Below, piece after piece: positions 31,220-40,811 of a stretch of DNA of 41,216 bases. Location of the stretch: positions 168,739 to 209,954 of the forward strand of contig NZCK01000007.1 in the NCBI GenBank assembly GCA_002688265.1, in the 5' to 3' direction. This DNA comes from an archaeon (lineage in GTDB: Archaea > Nanobdellota > Nanobdellia > Woesearchaeales > GW2011-AR9). A model generated the notes under the pieces. The model was not told the DNA's origin. It saw nothing but the letters and a program-made list of their open reading frames with translations, and made no database searches. The position numbers and the translations under genes are program-made. Position 1 is the first letter of the stretch. Each line of letters starts with the position of its first letter.

Positions 31220-31936
31220 TTACCTAGAAAACTTTAACCCATAAGCAACATCTGCTTTTCTTTTTCCTGCAAGCGCAGTTAACTCTTTCACGGTTCCATC
31301 TCTTAACATGGAATCAAGACCTGGGTGACCCAAAGCTAATTGATACATACTATGTGGTAAACCAATAACTTCTCCAACATTATCCGGCACATGCAAAGAC
31401 CTGGAAGTTTCATGCATCTTAAGCTTTGATCCATCTGAGTTTAAAAGTCCCCAAACTGCAACAATTCCATTGTTATCTACACCATGGGCACTGATAATAG
31501 TCACAGGGCCATGAGAATGATATTTTCCCACAGTACCAGCTTCAGACATGGCAACAGCATATTTGGCGTCTTTATCATCAGTTATGTTTTCATAAGCTCC
31601 TGTTTCAGAGACCACTCCAAAAAAATTGTCTCCAGCATAAGAAAAACTTAAAACTTGACCACAAAGGTCGCGAGCAACTTCTCTTGCGTCTCTTGCAAAA
31701 AATTCTCTTCCCATTGTCCGCCCAGAATGAATTGAATCCACTGGAGCGTATCCAACTCTGGCACCAGAAACCAGTGCAGCAGTTATTCCACTTAATGCAT
31801 TGATCTCCCCTTCTCTTAAAAGTCTCAAAGCTTCATTTAATTGTTCACTCTGAGTAATATCTACGCCACCATTTCCTAATTCTGCACTAACAAGACCAGC
31901 CAACGCCTCACCAAGTTTTTTTTGTCTACTTGTCAT
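31220..31936 (-). CDS. Unknown protein with weak JAMM-like HxH motif, last gene of operon
   Basis: A 238-residue protein. The section VGKYHSHGPVTIISAHGVDN (about 137-156) has His140, His142, Ser149 and Asp154, close to the JAMM metalloprotease HxH...S..D motif but with wrong spacing (S followed by D after 4 instead of 2 residues). SYAGDNFFGVVSETGAYENI fits preceding strands. The N-terminal 90 residues are helical. A metal-dependent isopeptidase or deaminase-like role is possible but unproven. GGGGG precedes the ATG. It lies 53 bp after the 372-residue gene. Confidence 0.55.
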   Translation of the reverse strand: MTSRQKKLGEALAGLVSAELGNGGVDITQSEQLNEALRLLREGEINALSGITAALVSGARVGYAPVDSIHSGRTMGREFFARDAREVARDLCGQVLSFSYAGDNFFGVVSETGAYENITDDKDAKYAVAMSEAGTVGKYHSHGPVTIISAHGVDNNGIVAVWGLLNSDGSKLKMHETSRSLHVPDNVGEVIGLPHSMYQLALGHPGLDSMLRDGTVKELTALAGKRKADVAYGLKFSR

Positions 31937-31989
31937 TGTTTTTCCCCCACAAATGTTTGTTGTTATTTTGCTTATTTCTTTATAATGTT

Positions 31990-33063
31990 TTATCTCTTAT
32001 TGACTATAGTTACAGGCATTTCATGATTAATACTCTCAAAAGTATCAAACGCCAACATAATCTCTACTGTATCCATCACATCAGTTAAAGCTGTTTCACC
32101 TGACTCTGAACCTGCAACCATACTTGCTAACCCTTCCCTCACTTCTTCAATCCCAAACCCTGCTTTCAAATATTCTAAGGCTTTTTCTGTTAAGATGTTA
32201 TTAACTCTAGCAGCCAAAACCTCTTCTGGCGCAAAAGTAGCATAAGATAATTGACGAGTCCTTCTCTCTCTGGCAAAAGAAGACCAATTAACAATTCCGT
32301 CGCCACCAGGTACCCGTACTCGATGTAATCCAGGAATCTTAATTTTTAAATTGCCAGCAGGTTTACTTTCAGTTGGTAAATAAACCCGATTAGGTGATAA
32401 CTTTGCTGCTAAATCAGAAAGGTCAGTATTCAAATCTATGATTTTGTGCTCAACACTCCTACTTTTATGAATCTCTGCTGCCCTCTCAAGCTCTGAACCA
32501 CCTGCATGAGATAATAAACTCTCTTCAAAATCTTCTTCTCCAAACCGGAAAAATAATCTTCCCAATAAATGTTGATATGAACCACTCCTTGAATGCATTG
32601 ACTTTAAATCAACATTATAACCCATTAGAAAGTCAACAAAATCAACCTTACCTGAAATTCTCCTGTCTTTTATTGAAGTTACATAATTGGCCGCTGCATC
32701 CCTTAACAATTTTTTATCTGTTAAAATTTCTTCAGCCAAAGCTATTTCTCCATAAGATGACTCTCGCAAAATATCAAGCACCTGCTCATCAAAAAACCCT
32801 CTATTCAACAAAAACAATTGATGATAATGTCCAAACAAAGAAACAGTCTTTGGAATAAGTTCCCTTGGTTCTTCTAAAGAATCAGCTGCTTCAAAAACCC
32901 AAGGAATTAAACCTTGATAAGGTGCAGTTGGTACAGGATTATCTAAAATCATAGATCCATCAAAATGATAAGCAGTACCAACTAATGTACCATAAGCTAA
33001 ATGCTGCACTTGTTCATAACGTTCTATTACTAAGTCAGTAAGACTAGCAAGATTTGTAATCAT
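31990..33063 (-). CDS. Unknown protein of the helicase-methyltransferase operon
   Basis: About 357 residues, with no signal peptide or membrane segment and no family I recognise. It is largely helical (LASLTDLVIERYEQVQHLAY, ESSYGEIALAEEILTDKKLL). A Pro/Gly-rich middle (LKIKIPGLHRVRVPGGDGIV) is followed by NWSSFARERRTRQLSY and a helical end. I start at the ATG at 33063, 4 bp after the helicase gene's stop; a longer frame reaches 33108 inside that gene. The tight spacing implies coupled translation and a shared role. Confidence 0.6.
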   Translation of the reverse strand: MITNLASLTDLVIERYEQVQHLAYGTLVGTAYHFDGSMILDNPVPTAPYQGLIPWVFEAADSLEEPRELIPKTVSLFGHYHQLFLLNRGFFDEQVLDILRESSYGEIALAEEILTDKKLLRDAAANYVTSIKDRRISGKVDFVDFLMGYNVDLKSMHSRSGSYQHLLGRLFFRFGEEDFEESLLSHAGGSELERAAEIHKSRSVEHKIIDLNTDLSDLAAKLSPNRVYLPTESKPAGNLKIKIPGLHRVRVPGGDGIVNWSSFARERRTRQLSYATFAPEEVLAARVNNILTEKALEYLKAGFGIEEVREGLASMVAGSESGETALTDVMDTVEIMLAFDTFESINHEMPVTIVNKR

Positions 33064-33067
33064 TTCA

Positions 33068-36000
33068 TCAGCTATTTTGATCACCTCTTGCAGCTGCACC
33101 CAAGGCATGTAATTGATCTATTAAGTTATCATATTCATCTTCTGGCATAGAATCAATAGCTCCAGCAACTCCTCGATACCAATCAGGTTGATTTATTCCT
33201 TCAATTATTTTATCCCCTCCTAAACGAACCCCTGTTGTCATATTAACAAAACCGTCACAGATAAAACCAGATAGCCCTCTGGGATCGCCATTCTTCTTTT
33301 TTGATCTACCTTCATCAACTTCTACCAATTTGTATTGTGGTTGCATTAAAAAATGACCATTAGGGTCCAAGAAACGATCTTCTTTTTTGATATCAGAAGT
33401 TTTTCTTGCCAACAAAACCTGTACTTTAAATGAAGCCTTAGACCCTTCTTCTTGAGTAATAATGTTTGGAGAAGTGTACTGGCCACTCATTTGCATATCA
33501 ACTTCAAAACCATACTTCTCTAAATCTTTGTAAAAAGCAGGATGACAACTTTCATCAAAACGAGAAACTGGATTAACCAATAAAAAATAGCCGCCAATTT
33601 TTAGACTCCGATTTATTTCAGAAATTACCTGCTCTCTCTCATTTGGAAGAGTATAATACAATCCGTAAGTTAAATCTACTAAATCTACTGATCCACTTTC
33701 AATTGCTACAGCTTTTTCTGCTGGCACTCTGCTGTTTGGATTGAAAACCATTGAAGTTGGGTCAGTACCCATTACATTAGATAAATCTAGTAACTGTTCA
33801 AGGTCAGTAAAAGAACCCAATAAATATTCGTTGTCAATTCCCCTATTATCACTGGCGTCTTTTCCAAATGCTAACTGGAAACCATTAATATCAACACAAG
33901 TAGTTCTTCTACCAGACATCCGAGACAAAGATGCTGGACCAGCTGCTAAACTTAACACATTAGTAATTGGCTGATCACTTAACTTCTCAACCGCTGAAAT
34001 GATTACTGATTCTAGCCTAGAACAATTAGCAGAAGTACTTTGATCCCAATTAACATTGTAATTTTTAGCCAAAAACAAAGCGTTTTCAAACGATTGCATA
34101 ACTTGATAAAAATAATCTACACCTTTTTCTACACAAGCACCAAACAACATTGCCAAAATAGACTTTGGTGACTCAGCAATCATCTTCTTAACCTTATCTG
34201 AACTTGAAGCACTTCTGCCAGAAAAGAGTTCTTTTAATTCCTTTAATGTAGGGTTGTCTCCGAATAATGCTTGATTAATCTTATCTGCTCTTTCATCATG
34301 TACTTGTGCTTTAGATACTTCCAAACCGATTTTTTTATCACCTGCTTCAGCAATTACTCCAATTGGCCGATGAACTGTTACAACTTCTCTTTGACCACTT
34401 CGATAGGCTCTCGCTCTTAGTTGCTCGGTTTCATGAGGCTCGGTACTCAAACCATACTCAACAACAACACTGGCTTCTTGAGCATCAACTCCCTCTCTTA
34501 GGACACCGAAAGTTGTGGCCAAAGCAGTACTTTCTGGATTAGTTTGAAATTCTAAAAGTCGTAAACCACGATCTGAAGGATTATATGTACGATTGCCAGA
34601 AATACCTAACTCAACTCTTTGTTCTACAGTAAGGTGTGATCGAAACCTTTGTTTAGCTTCTAACATTCCTTTGCTGGAAAGAGTTTCAATTTCTAAAGGA
34701 TTAAGTTCTATCTCTTGAGGATCAGGTTTTGAAGAGTTATCTATCTTAACAACACCATAACCAGCTAATTGTTCTTCCAAGTAATTTGTTAATAATGAAG
34801 AATACTTACAAACCACAATTACTTTTTTTCCTGCTTCTTGTGCTTCAGTTACTATCTGATGCAATTTTCTCATTTTACTAGGTGTTTTGGTTCTAACCAT
34901 ATCTTCTAAATCAGGATTTGTATCAAAGAATTGTTCTACCCGATCATACAAACTTTCGGAATCGCCAGATTTTGTAGAACTTCCATTACCATTCAAAAAT
35001 TCTGGAAGTAATTTGTAAGGCAAAGTGTGAAGATAGGTTCCAAGCAAATACAACTCTTTACCATCAAACAATCCACTTTGAGTAAGTCGCATCCAAAGAT
35101 CTATCTCTTCAGGATCAACTGAATAAAACTCATCTATTAGAACTGGGTCAGGTACTTCTGGATCTACTTCCTTAAGTGTACGAATAGGATTTGCATCTAA
35201 TTCTAGCATGGCCCTGATGACCCTAGGATCTCCTCTAGCTATTTGAGCGAAATCTTTAGGATCATTTACTCTTCCTGCTAAATACGCCGAAAAGGCAAAG
35301 TCAGAAGGTTCCTTCCTAAGACCAGTCCCACTAACTAAAGCACCAAAACGAGATGTGCGAAACAATTCAGCTATTGCTCTGGCAGTTTTGGATTTTGGAG
35401 ATAAAACATTATGAATTTCATCCAAAATAACATAACTTGGTCTGCCACCATCAACTTCAGGAATAAAAACTTGTTCTTGTAAATATTCAGTCACAGCTGA
35501 ACTTCTAGATTTCTCTTCCTCTTCTGCAATTCGTCTTAACAGATTATTTAATCTAGGTGTGCGCATAGCAAATTTGTGAGCTCTTTTCTCCCCCATTGTT
35601 TCTGACAATAAAGAAATTGCATGTTCACGTTCAAACACATTATAAATTAATTCTTTGAATCTTTCTTGTGATCTTTTGTGATCAGCAGCAATCCTAGGAA
35701 ATCCTGAATCACGGAAAGTTAGACTGTAACCTAAAAGCACCATATCAACACCATCAGATCTGGCTCGAGGTAGAGAATATTCTCGATTATCGGCAGTTAC
35801 CACAACAACATTAGGATTTCTCAATGATCGTTCAGCTTCACGGATCCAAGTTGGAACTATATAACTTGGACAAACAACAAGAGTTTTAACTTTAGTCTCT
35901 AAATCAAATCCTTGCCGAGGTAAAATAACTTCGTTAATTACAGGAATGGCAGAAAGTACCCCAATTGTTTTTCTTGTTCCTGGACGACTAAACTCATAAC

Positions 36001-36298
36001 GTATTCTATCATTTTCTCCAGCTTTTGCAATTAAAGTTCCAGCTAAACGCTGTTCCCAAGAAGGAATCGAAACAATTTTTGATTGGAAAAAATCTTCTCC
36101 ACCTAAACGCTGATACGCAGCATCAAGGCCCCCTGTTCTTTGAGCTAATTTAACTATCTGTCTTCCTAATGGGAATTGATCAAGTAAATTAGAATCTGGG
36201 AAAAAGGTTAATCTATCCAAAACTGGCAGCAGTAACTCATCAAGAGTGTGTTGATCTTCGTTAGTTCCCATTTGTGTTGCATTATTCCATACCACCAC
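33068..36298 (-). CDS. SF2 helicase fused to a SAM methyltransferase
   Basis: A 1,076-residue protein. An SNF2-like SF2 helicase module spans about 80-670: YEFSRPGTRKTIG in the motif I position (Lys110-Thr111, but Arg109 replaces the second Gly), TLVVCPSYIVPTWI (Ia), YVILDEIHNVLSP (DEIH, 293-296), ALVSGTGLRKEPSDF (III), VIVVCKYSSLLTNYLEEQL (IV) and HETEQLRARAYRSGQRE (VI, Arg633 and Gln636-Arg637). A class I methyltransferase follows at about 775-935: NVLSLAAGPASLSRM (motif I), TTCVDIN and GSVDLVDLTYGLYYTLPN, with SLKIGGYFLLVNP. The C-terminal 140 residues are unassigned. The fusion would couple DNA or RNA remodelling with methylation; the target is unknown. Confidence 0.82.
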   Translation of the reverse strand: MVVWNNATQMGTNEDQHTLDELLLPVLDRLTFFPDSNLLDQFPLGRQIVKLAQRTGGLDAAYQRLGGEDFFQSKIVSIPSWEQRLAGTLIAKAGENDRIRYEFSRPGTRKTIGVLSAIPVINEVILPRQGFDLETKVKTLVVCPSYIVPTWIREAERSLRNPNVVVVTADNREYSLPRARSDGVDMVLLGYSLTFRDSGFPRIAADHKRSQERFKELIYNVFEREHAISLLSETMGEKRAHKFAMRTPRLNNLLRRIAEEEEKSRSSAVTEYLQEQVFIPEVDGGRPSYVILDEIHNVLSPKSKTARAIAELFRTSRFGALVSGTGLRKEPSDFAFSAYLAGRVNDPKDFAQIARGDPRVIRAMLELDANPIRTLKEVDPEVPDPVLIDEFYSVDPEEIDLWMRLTQSGLFDGKELYLLGTYLHTLPYKLLPEFLNGNGSSTKSGDSESLYDRVEQFFDTNPDLEDMVRTKTPSKMRKLHQIVTEAQEAGKKVIVVCKYSSLLTNYLEEQLAGYGVVKIDNSSKPDPQEIELNPLEIETLSSKGMLEAKQRFRSHLTVEQRVELGISGNRTYNPSDRGLRLLEFQTNPESTALATTFGVLREGVDAQEASVVVEYGLSTEPHETEQLRARAYRSGQREVVTVHRPIGVIAEAGDKKIGLEVSKAQVHDERADKINQALFGDNPTLKELKELFSGRSASSSDKVKKMIAESPKSILAMLFGACVEKGVDYFYQVMQSFENALFLAKNYNVNWDQSTSANCSRLESVIISAVEKLSDQPITNVLSLAAGPASLSRMSGRRTTCVDINGFQLAFGKDASDNRGIDNEYLLGSFTDLEQLLDLSNVMGTDPTSMVFNPNSRVPAEKAVAIESGSVDLVDLTYGLYYTLPNEREQVISEINRSLKIGGYFLLVNPVSRFDESCHPAFYKDLEKYGFEVDMQMSGQYTSPNIITQEEGSKASFKVQVLLARKTSDIKKEDRFLDPNGHFLMQPQYKLVEVDEGRSKKKNGDPRGLSGFICDGFVNMTTGVRLGGDKIIEGINQPDWYRGVAGAIDSMPEDEYDNLIDQLHALGAAARGDQNS

Positions 36299-36335
36299 TT
36301 AAGTTTCGTAAAATATCTTAAGCAACTTAAACTTC

Positions 36336-37904
36336 TTATATCTCTGGATCTTCTTGATCAGGCAATTGAGCTAAATATTCATCTCTTTGTAAACCAACAT
36401 GCCAACGTAATATTCTGCCTAGATAAGATCCTCTTACTAATGGAGCATTTGTAGTAGTTAATCTAGAAAACTTATTTTGGTCTGCTACAGATAAAGAATC
36501 GTAAAGTTGAAAACCTAAAGTTTCATGACTTAGTCTAGTTTTTAGATCTACATCTTCTATGGCACCTTCAGAAAGCAGATCATTAAATGCTTCATCAAGT
36601 AATGGTGCATACACTGCCCTTCTAGTTAAATAATGACCAAAACCATCTGTATATTCTGTATTAGCAGATACGCCACCTAATTTATCACCAGATTGACTTC
36701 TCAAAAGATCTTGCATCCACATACCTCTTACTACAAAACGAAGGAAAAGTGGATCGTAAGCTTCATTTGGATCTACTACTTTCTGGGCAGCAAGACAAAT
36801 TGCCTTGAAACCTTTATCAATAGGATTAGTTTCTGTATCATCATCGATTAAAACAGGCACTATTTTCTCAACAACAAATTGGTCTTGAGAAACATAATCG
36901 GCTGCTTTAGAATAAGCAACCCATCTTGCAGTACTGTTTATTGCGTTTTTGTGTTCAGGAGTCCCAACACCCATTTCATCTCCTAACATTGTCAAAGAAA
37001 CTTCACGCAAACCAATAATATAATGTTCTATTGGGTTTTCACCTTGATCTCTTCCTCTAATAAGTTCAAGGTCATTATATAAATCTTTAACAACATCAAT
37101 TTTAGTACATAGATCTTGTAAACTTGTAAAAGGATTATCAGAACCAACATATTTTTCAGTTATTTCTGCTACTGCTCTTCGGATGTGAGGAGCTTCACTT
37201 AATTCACTATGATAAACTCTCACTCGACGAGAAATTTTTGTTTTCAATCTTTTTAAATGAGCCGCAACAGTTTGAGCTTCGACTTTCACATTTTTACCTG
37301 AAGCAAAACTTAGAAAGCTTTTATCATCAATAATTCTCTCTAACTGATCTGGTCCTGAAAATGTTAGTTCACTTAAATCTGTAGAAGGATCTAAATATCC
37401 AAAAGCTAAAAAAGTTGCATTTGTTTCAAAATAATCTAATAAAGCTTGATCCATTAAAACAGTTTGATGTGGTCTTGGAGTCCCTTTTGGATTAGGATTT
37501 CCCTTTTTTTTAGCTTGAGTTGTTGTAGTCTTCGCTTGACCACTAAATACTGCTGCATGAGCTAAAATGTCAACCAAATCACTAACACCTGTTGTTGGTT
37601 CGGCCAAAGTTAATTTCCCTTCCTGACCTCTTGTCATAACAACTTTTCCTCCCACCATTAAGGTGTGATATACTACTCCTGAATCAGGCAGAGTTATTTT
37701 TACAATGTAAACATCAGAACTTCCAAATTCAATTTCACTTGGAATCTCTGCTGCAGATAAAATAGGTTCTAAAGTCTCATTTAATGTTGATAAATCATAA
37801 GCATGGTCATGTCGCAAACCACCTTGGGTAATTGCTCTAACATAATCTGCCGGACTGATATTTCCACCACCTACATGATCTTCTAAAGATATTTTTGTTG
37901 TCAT
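36336..37904 (-). CDS. Unknown protein, second gene of operon
   Basis: A 522-residue soluble protein without recognised domains. A beta-rich N-terminal region (VYIVKITLPDSGVVYHTLMV) is followed by a Lys/Pro-rich linker (QAKKKGNPNPKGTPRPHQTV) at about 130-150 and a long helical region (KIDVVKDLYNDLELIRGRDQ, GHYLTRRAVYAPLLDEAFND). It starts 1 bp after the stop of the 908-residue gene, with GGAGG before the ATG, and ends 37 bp before the helicase. Its place in the operon suggests a structural or adaptor subunit. Confidence 0.6.
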   Translation of the reverse strand: MTTKISLEDHVGGGNISPADYVRAITQGGLRHDHAYDLSTLNETLEPILSAAEIPSEIEFGSSDVYIVKITLPDSGVVYHTLMVGGKVVMTRGQEGKLTLAEPTTGVSDLVDILAHAAVFSGQAKTTTTQAKKKGNPNPKGTPRPHQTVLMDQALLDYFETNATFLAFGYLDPSTDLSELTFSGPDQLERIIDDKSFLSFASGKNVKVEAQTVAAHLKRLKTKISRRVRVYHSELSEAPHIRRAVAEITEKYVGSDNPFTSLQDLCTKIDVVKDLYNDLELIRGRDQGENPIEHYIIGLREVSLTMLGDEMGVGTPEHKNAINSTARWVAYSKAADYVSQDQFVVEKIVPVLIDDDTETNPIDKGFKAICLAAQKVVDPNEAYDPLFLRFVVRGMWMQDLLRSQSGDKLGGVSANTEYTDGFGHYLTRRAVYAPLLDEAFNDLLSEGAIEDVDLKTRLSHETLGFQLYDSLSVADQNKFSRLTTTNAPLVRGSYLGRILRWHVGLQRDEYLAQLPDQEDPEI

Positions 37905-37905
37905 T

Positions 37906-40632
37906 TTATTCTAAAACCTCCCAAAGGTAATGGATACTGAGATTTTTAACAAAAGATCCTAAGAAAGATCTTTGTAATCTATCTTCAGTACTTTTAACTA
38001 GCTGCCTGGATCTTTGATCTCTTTGTTCTGAATCTGCTAAACTTGTATAAGTCAAATCAATTGTAGTTATTCCATTCAGTTCTGATACATCAATATTAGC
38101 ATTTCGACCCTGCAAAGCATAAGCCATATCTGTCAGTAATCTTAACTCTGCTCCACCTTCTTGAATCTTTTCTGATTCAAACGGCATCATGAACCTCACT
38201 GTGTAAGAATCTTCGTTTTGTTCAGTGATTGCATACAAAGATAAATCAATGTCACAAGGCAATTCTAAATCAGAATCAACAGTTGCAACAATTGCTGCAC
38301 TATGAGTTCCTTCTAATTTACTTAATGTACCTAATGTCTTCTTTGCTCTATCTTGTAATTCTAAATATCCTGTTTGCTCTTTTTCATAAGCCTCAATAAA
38401 CTCCATAATTTCCTTGTCATCAGTGTTTAATCTATTTTTTGATTTAACTCTTAACCTATCTGCTTCTGCAATCCTAATACTTAGTTTGTATCTTGAATTA
38501 TTATCATGGAAAAAATTAGTATCAGCAAAATTAGTATCTACATACTCGTTTAACGATGCTTTGATATCATCTACTGTTGCATCAGTTGCTAAAAGAGGAA
38601 CTAACACTTGTAAATCTGAATCTAACTCTTGATGAACATAATTATCTAATGAGAGTACTGCAATGCGAACCTCTTCAGGACGAGTGGCCATTGCAGTTGC
38701 GTATTGCTCTGCAGCTTTACTCATTTTATTGGCATAATTTCTAACAAATACTTCAGCCAATAAACTTGAAGAAGGTAATTCATCCAATGCACCTTGTTCA
38801 CGAAGATTTTCTAATTCTTCTCTAACACTTTCTAAATCTGTTTCTGTTGTTTCTAACCTTGCTTGAAGATCACTCACTCTTGAATCTCTTTCTGATAATT
38901 CTGCTCTAGCGCCAGCTAAATCTTCATCAGCAGTTCCTAACTGTGTTTGGTATTCAGCTAGTTCAGTTGCTGCTGCTTCTAACCTTTCATTTAGACCTAC
39001 TAACTCCAAACCTTTTGCTGCAAGTTGATCTTGATATCCTGCTGCTGCTTGTTCAGAAGTTTCTAATTTTCCTTGATATTCAGTTGCTTCTTCTCTTGCT
39101 GTAGAAAGCTGATCTTTAACTCCAGATAAATCTGTCTTTGCTCTCAATAACTGTCCTTGAAATTCTGCAGACCTTTCAGAAGCCCCATTTAATTTTTCCA
39201 TGGTGGCTGTAAGTTCTTCTTCAAGATCATTTCTTTCACCTAATAACTTTCCTGCTTCAGTATATAATATTATATTTGCATTCACAACTCCAGCAATATG
39301 CCCACATAATGAAGAAACATAACTACCTACTCTTTCAGAAACGTTTAATTCAGTATGAGTTGGTTCCCTAAAACCTACACTGGAAGCAACAGTTCCTAAA
39401 GATCCTTGGAAAACACCAATTAGAGATTCGTATCCTTCTATTTTATCTCCTAAAGCTCTTTCTCTACGTTTAGCATCTAAATTTTCAGAAACATATCTTC
39501 TTCTTTCTTCAACTACAACTTGAAACTTTCTATTGATATTAGATAAGTATGTAGCTAATCCCATTGTTGAAACTTCTTCTTCTGAAGGGTTAGCCCAACC
39601 TAAGCCATCAGCCATTTCTTGCAGAGTAGGTAACACTTCAGAAATTGAAGAACAGCCAGAATAATTTTCACAAGCACTAACTAATTTACCAATATAAGTA
39701 TCCCATTTTTTTTGTGAAGCAAGGTTTCCATTATCTGGAATAAGCCCTACTCCTAGGATTTCTGCAAGTTTATTAATTCCTGTTACAACTCTATTAGTTA
39801 CAGTTTCGTATCTTCCTTTATGTCTTTTTGCTTCTTTCTCAAACCAAGCAGATTTCTCTAAAGCTGATTTTTTTTCGCTCTCTGCTTGGTCTTTAGCATT
39901 ATACAACCAATTTATTGCTGAAGTTAATTTGTCTTCCAATTCATCTATAGGAAGTTCTTGATAACCTTCTATTTCAAAATTGCTTGCTACACCTAGAAGT
40001 GCTGTTTTGGCTTCACTAGAAACTCCTAATTGAGTTTTTTTCCAAGCTCCAACATCTCTTTCTACATGAGATATTTCAACTAAAGCAGCCGAAAATTCTG
40101 CTGCTGTTTCAGCATCCAAAAAGGCACTTTCAGAATATTCTAATCCAAAAGAATTATTCAATATCTCAACTAAAGTTTGTAATTGAATTCTTGCAGATGT
40201 ATACGCTTCAGCTTGTGGCTCTAACCTTACTCTTTCTTCTTCAAAAGAAATTACTTCTTCAGCATGACCTGCAGTTAACTCTTCTATTTGGCTGTCATAA
40301 GTTCCTCTAATATCTGCTAATTCTACTTCGAGAGTTGAAACTTGTCCAGTTAAATCTGAAACTTGTGCATCTAATTCTAATTCTCTATCTGAAACTAATT
40401 CTATATTAACACCTTTAATTCTTTGATGTTTTAAAAGAACGGATTCTAAAGAAACAGGGTCAATTTTTGTTCCATGAAGATTAAACCCTACTCGATTAAT
40501 ACCACTACGTATGTAGTCTTTGGTTCCACCACTATGTGATATGGTACTTTGAAGAAGTCGATTCATTAATTCAATGATTTTTTGATCTACTTTACCTGAA
40601 CCATTTGGACGAATTCGATAGTTATATGTCAT
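37906..40632 (-). CDS. Large coiled-coil protein, first gene of operon
   Basis: A 908-residue protein. A small N-terminal domain (about 1-60, beginning MTYNYRIRPNGSGKVDQKII) is followed by coiled coils at about 62-130 (LELDAQVSDLTGQVSTLEVE) and 240-300. A helical section leads to a long coiled coil at about 480-635 (LGERNDLEEELTATMEKLNG, VSDLQARLETTETDLESVRE). The globular C-terminal domain is about 260 residues. It is SMC-like in shape but has no Walker A, signature motif or Walker B. It may serve as a filament, tether or DNA-clamp scaffold. TATA box at 40676-40685; first gene of the five-gene transcript. Confidence 0.65.
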   Translation of the reverse strand: MTYNYRIRPNGSGKVDQKIIELMNRLLQSTISHSGGTKDYIRSGINRVGFNLHGTKIDPVSLESVLLKHQRIKGVNIELVSDRELELDAQVSDLTGQVSTLEVELADIRGTYDSQIEELTAGHAEEVISFEEERVRLEPQAEAYTSARIQLQTLVEILNNSFGLEYSESAFLDAETAAEFSAALVEISHVERDVGAWKKTQLGVSSEAKTALLGVASNFEIEGYQELPIDELEDKLTSAINWLYNAKDQAESEKKSALEKSAWFEKEAKRHKGRYETVTNRVVTGINKLAEILGVGLIPDNGNLASQKKWDTYIGKLVSACENYSGCSSISEVLPTLQEMADGLGWANPSEEEVSTMGLATYLSNINRKFQVVVEERRRYVSENLDAKRRERALGDKIEGYESLIGVFQGSLGTVASSVGFREPTHTELNVSERVGSYVSSLCGHIAGVVNANIILYTEAGKLLGERNDLEEELTATMEKLNGASERSAEFQGQLLRAKTDLSGVKDQLSTAREEATEYQGKLETSEQAAAGYQDQLAAKGLELVGLNERLEAAATELAEYQTQLGTADEDLAGARAELSERDSRVSDLQARLETTETDLESVREELENLREQGALDELPSSSLLAEVFVRNYANKMSKAAEQYATAMATRPEEVRIAVLSLDNYVHQELDSDLQVLVPLLATDATVDDIKASLNEYVDTNFADTNFFHDNNSRYKLSIRIAEADRLRVKSKNRLNTDDKEIMEFIEAYEKEQTGYLELQDRAKKTLGTLSKLEGTHSAAIVATVDSDLELPCDIDLSLYAITEQNEDSYTVRFMMPFESEKIQEGGAELRLLTDMAYALQGRNANIDVSELNGITTIDLTYTSLADSEQRDQRSRQLVKSTEDRLQRSFLGSFVKNLSIHYLWEVLE

Positions 40633-40675
40633 AGAGCACCAGCTATTTTACTTCTAAATTCTGCGAGAAGGGATT

Positions 40676-40685
40676 ATTTATAAAT
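40676..40685 (-). promoter_or_regulatory. TATA box of the five-gene operon
   Basis: ATTTATAAAT in a symmetric AT-rich block predicts a transcription start near 40652 and a leader of about 20 nt before the ATG at 40632. It is a single strong promoter for the whole 9.4-kb operon; I see no TATA box inside the short gaps between its genes. Confidence 0.6.
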
Positions 40686-40811
40686 GTTTTTGTTAGTAAC
40701 TACTAAAAAGGAGTGTTTTTGAGATTTGAGTAGAAAATTTGTTTTTGGAAAATGTTAAAGAAATGAGATTGCCCCTTACTTCTTGATTGGTTTGTTGTAA
40801 AGGGTAAAGTG

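Noticed and set aside
31220-40632. Known defence systems (DISARM, BREX, restriction-modification) as a name for the five-gene operon
   Set aside because: Helicase and methylase are present, but in one chain and without the other marker genes of these systems.
37906-40632. SMC or Rad50 ATPase for the 908-residue protein
   Set aside because: The coiled-coil shape fits, but no Walker A, ABC signature or Walker B motif is visible.
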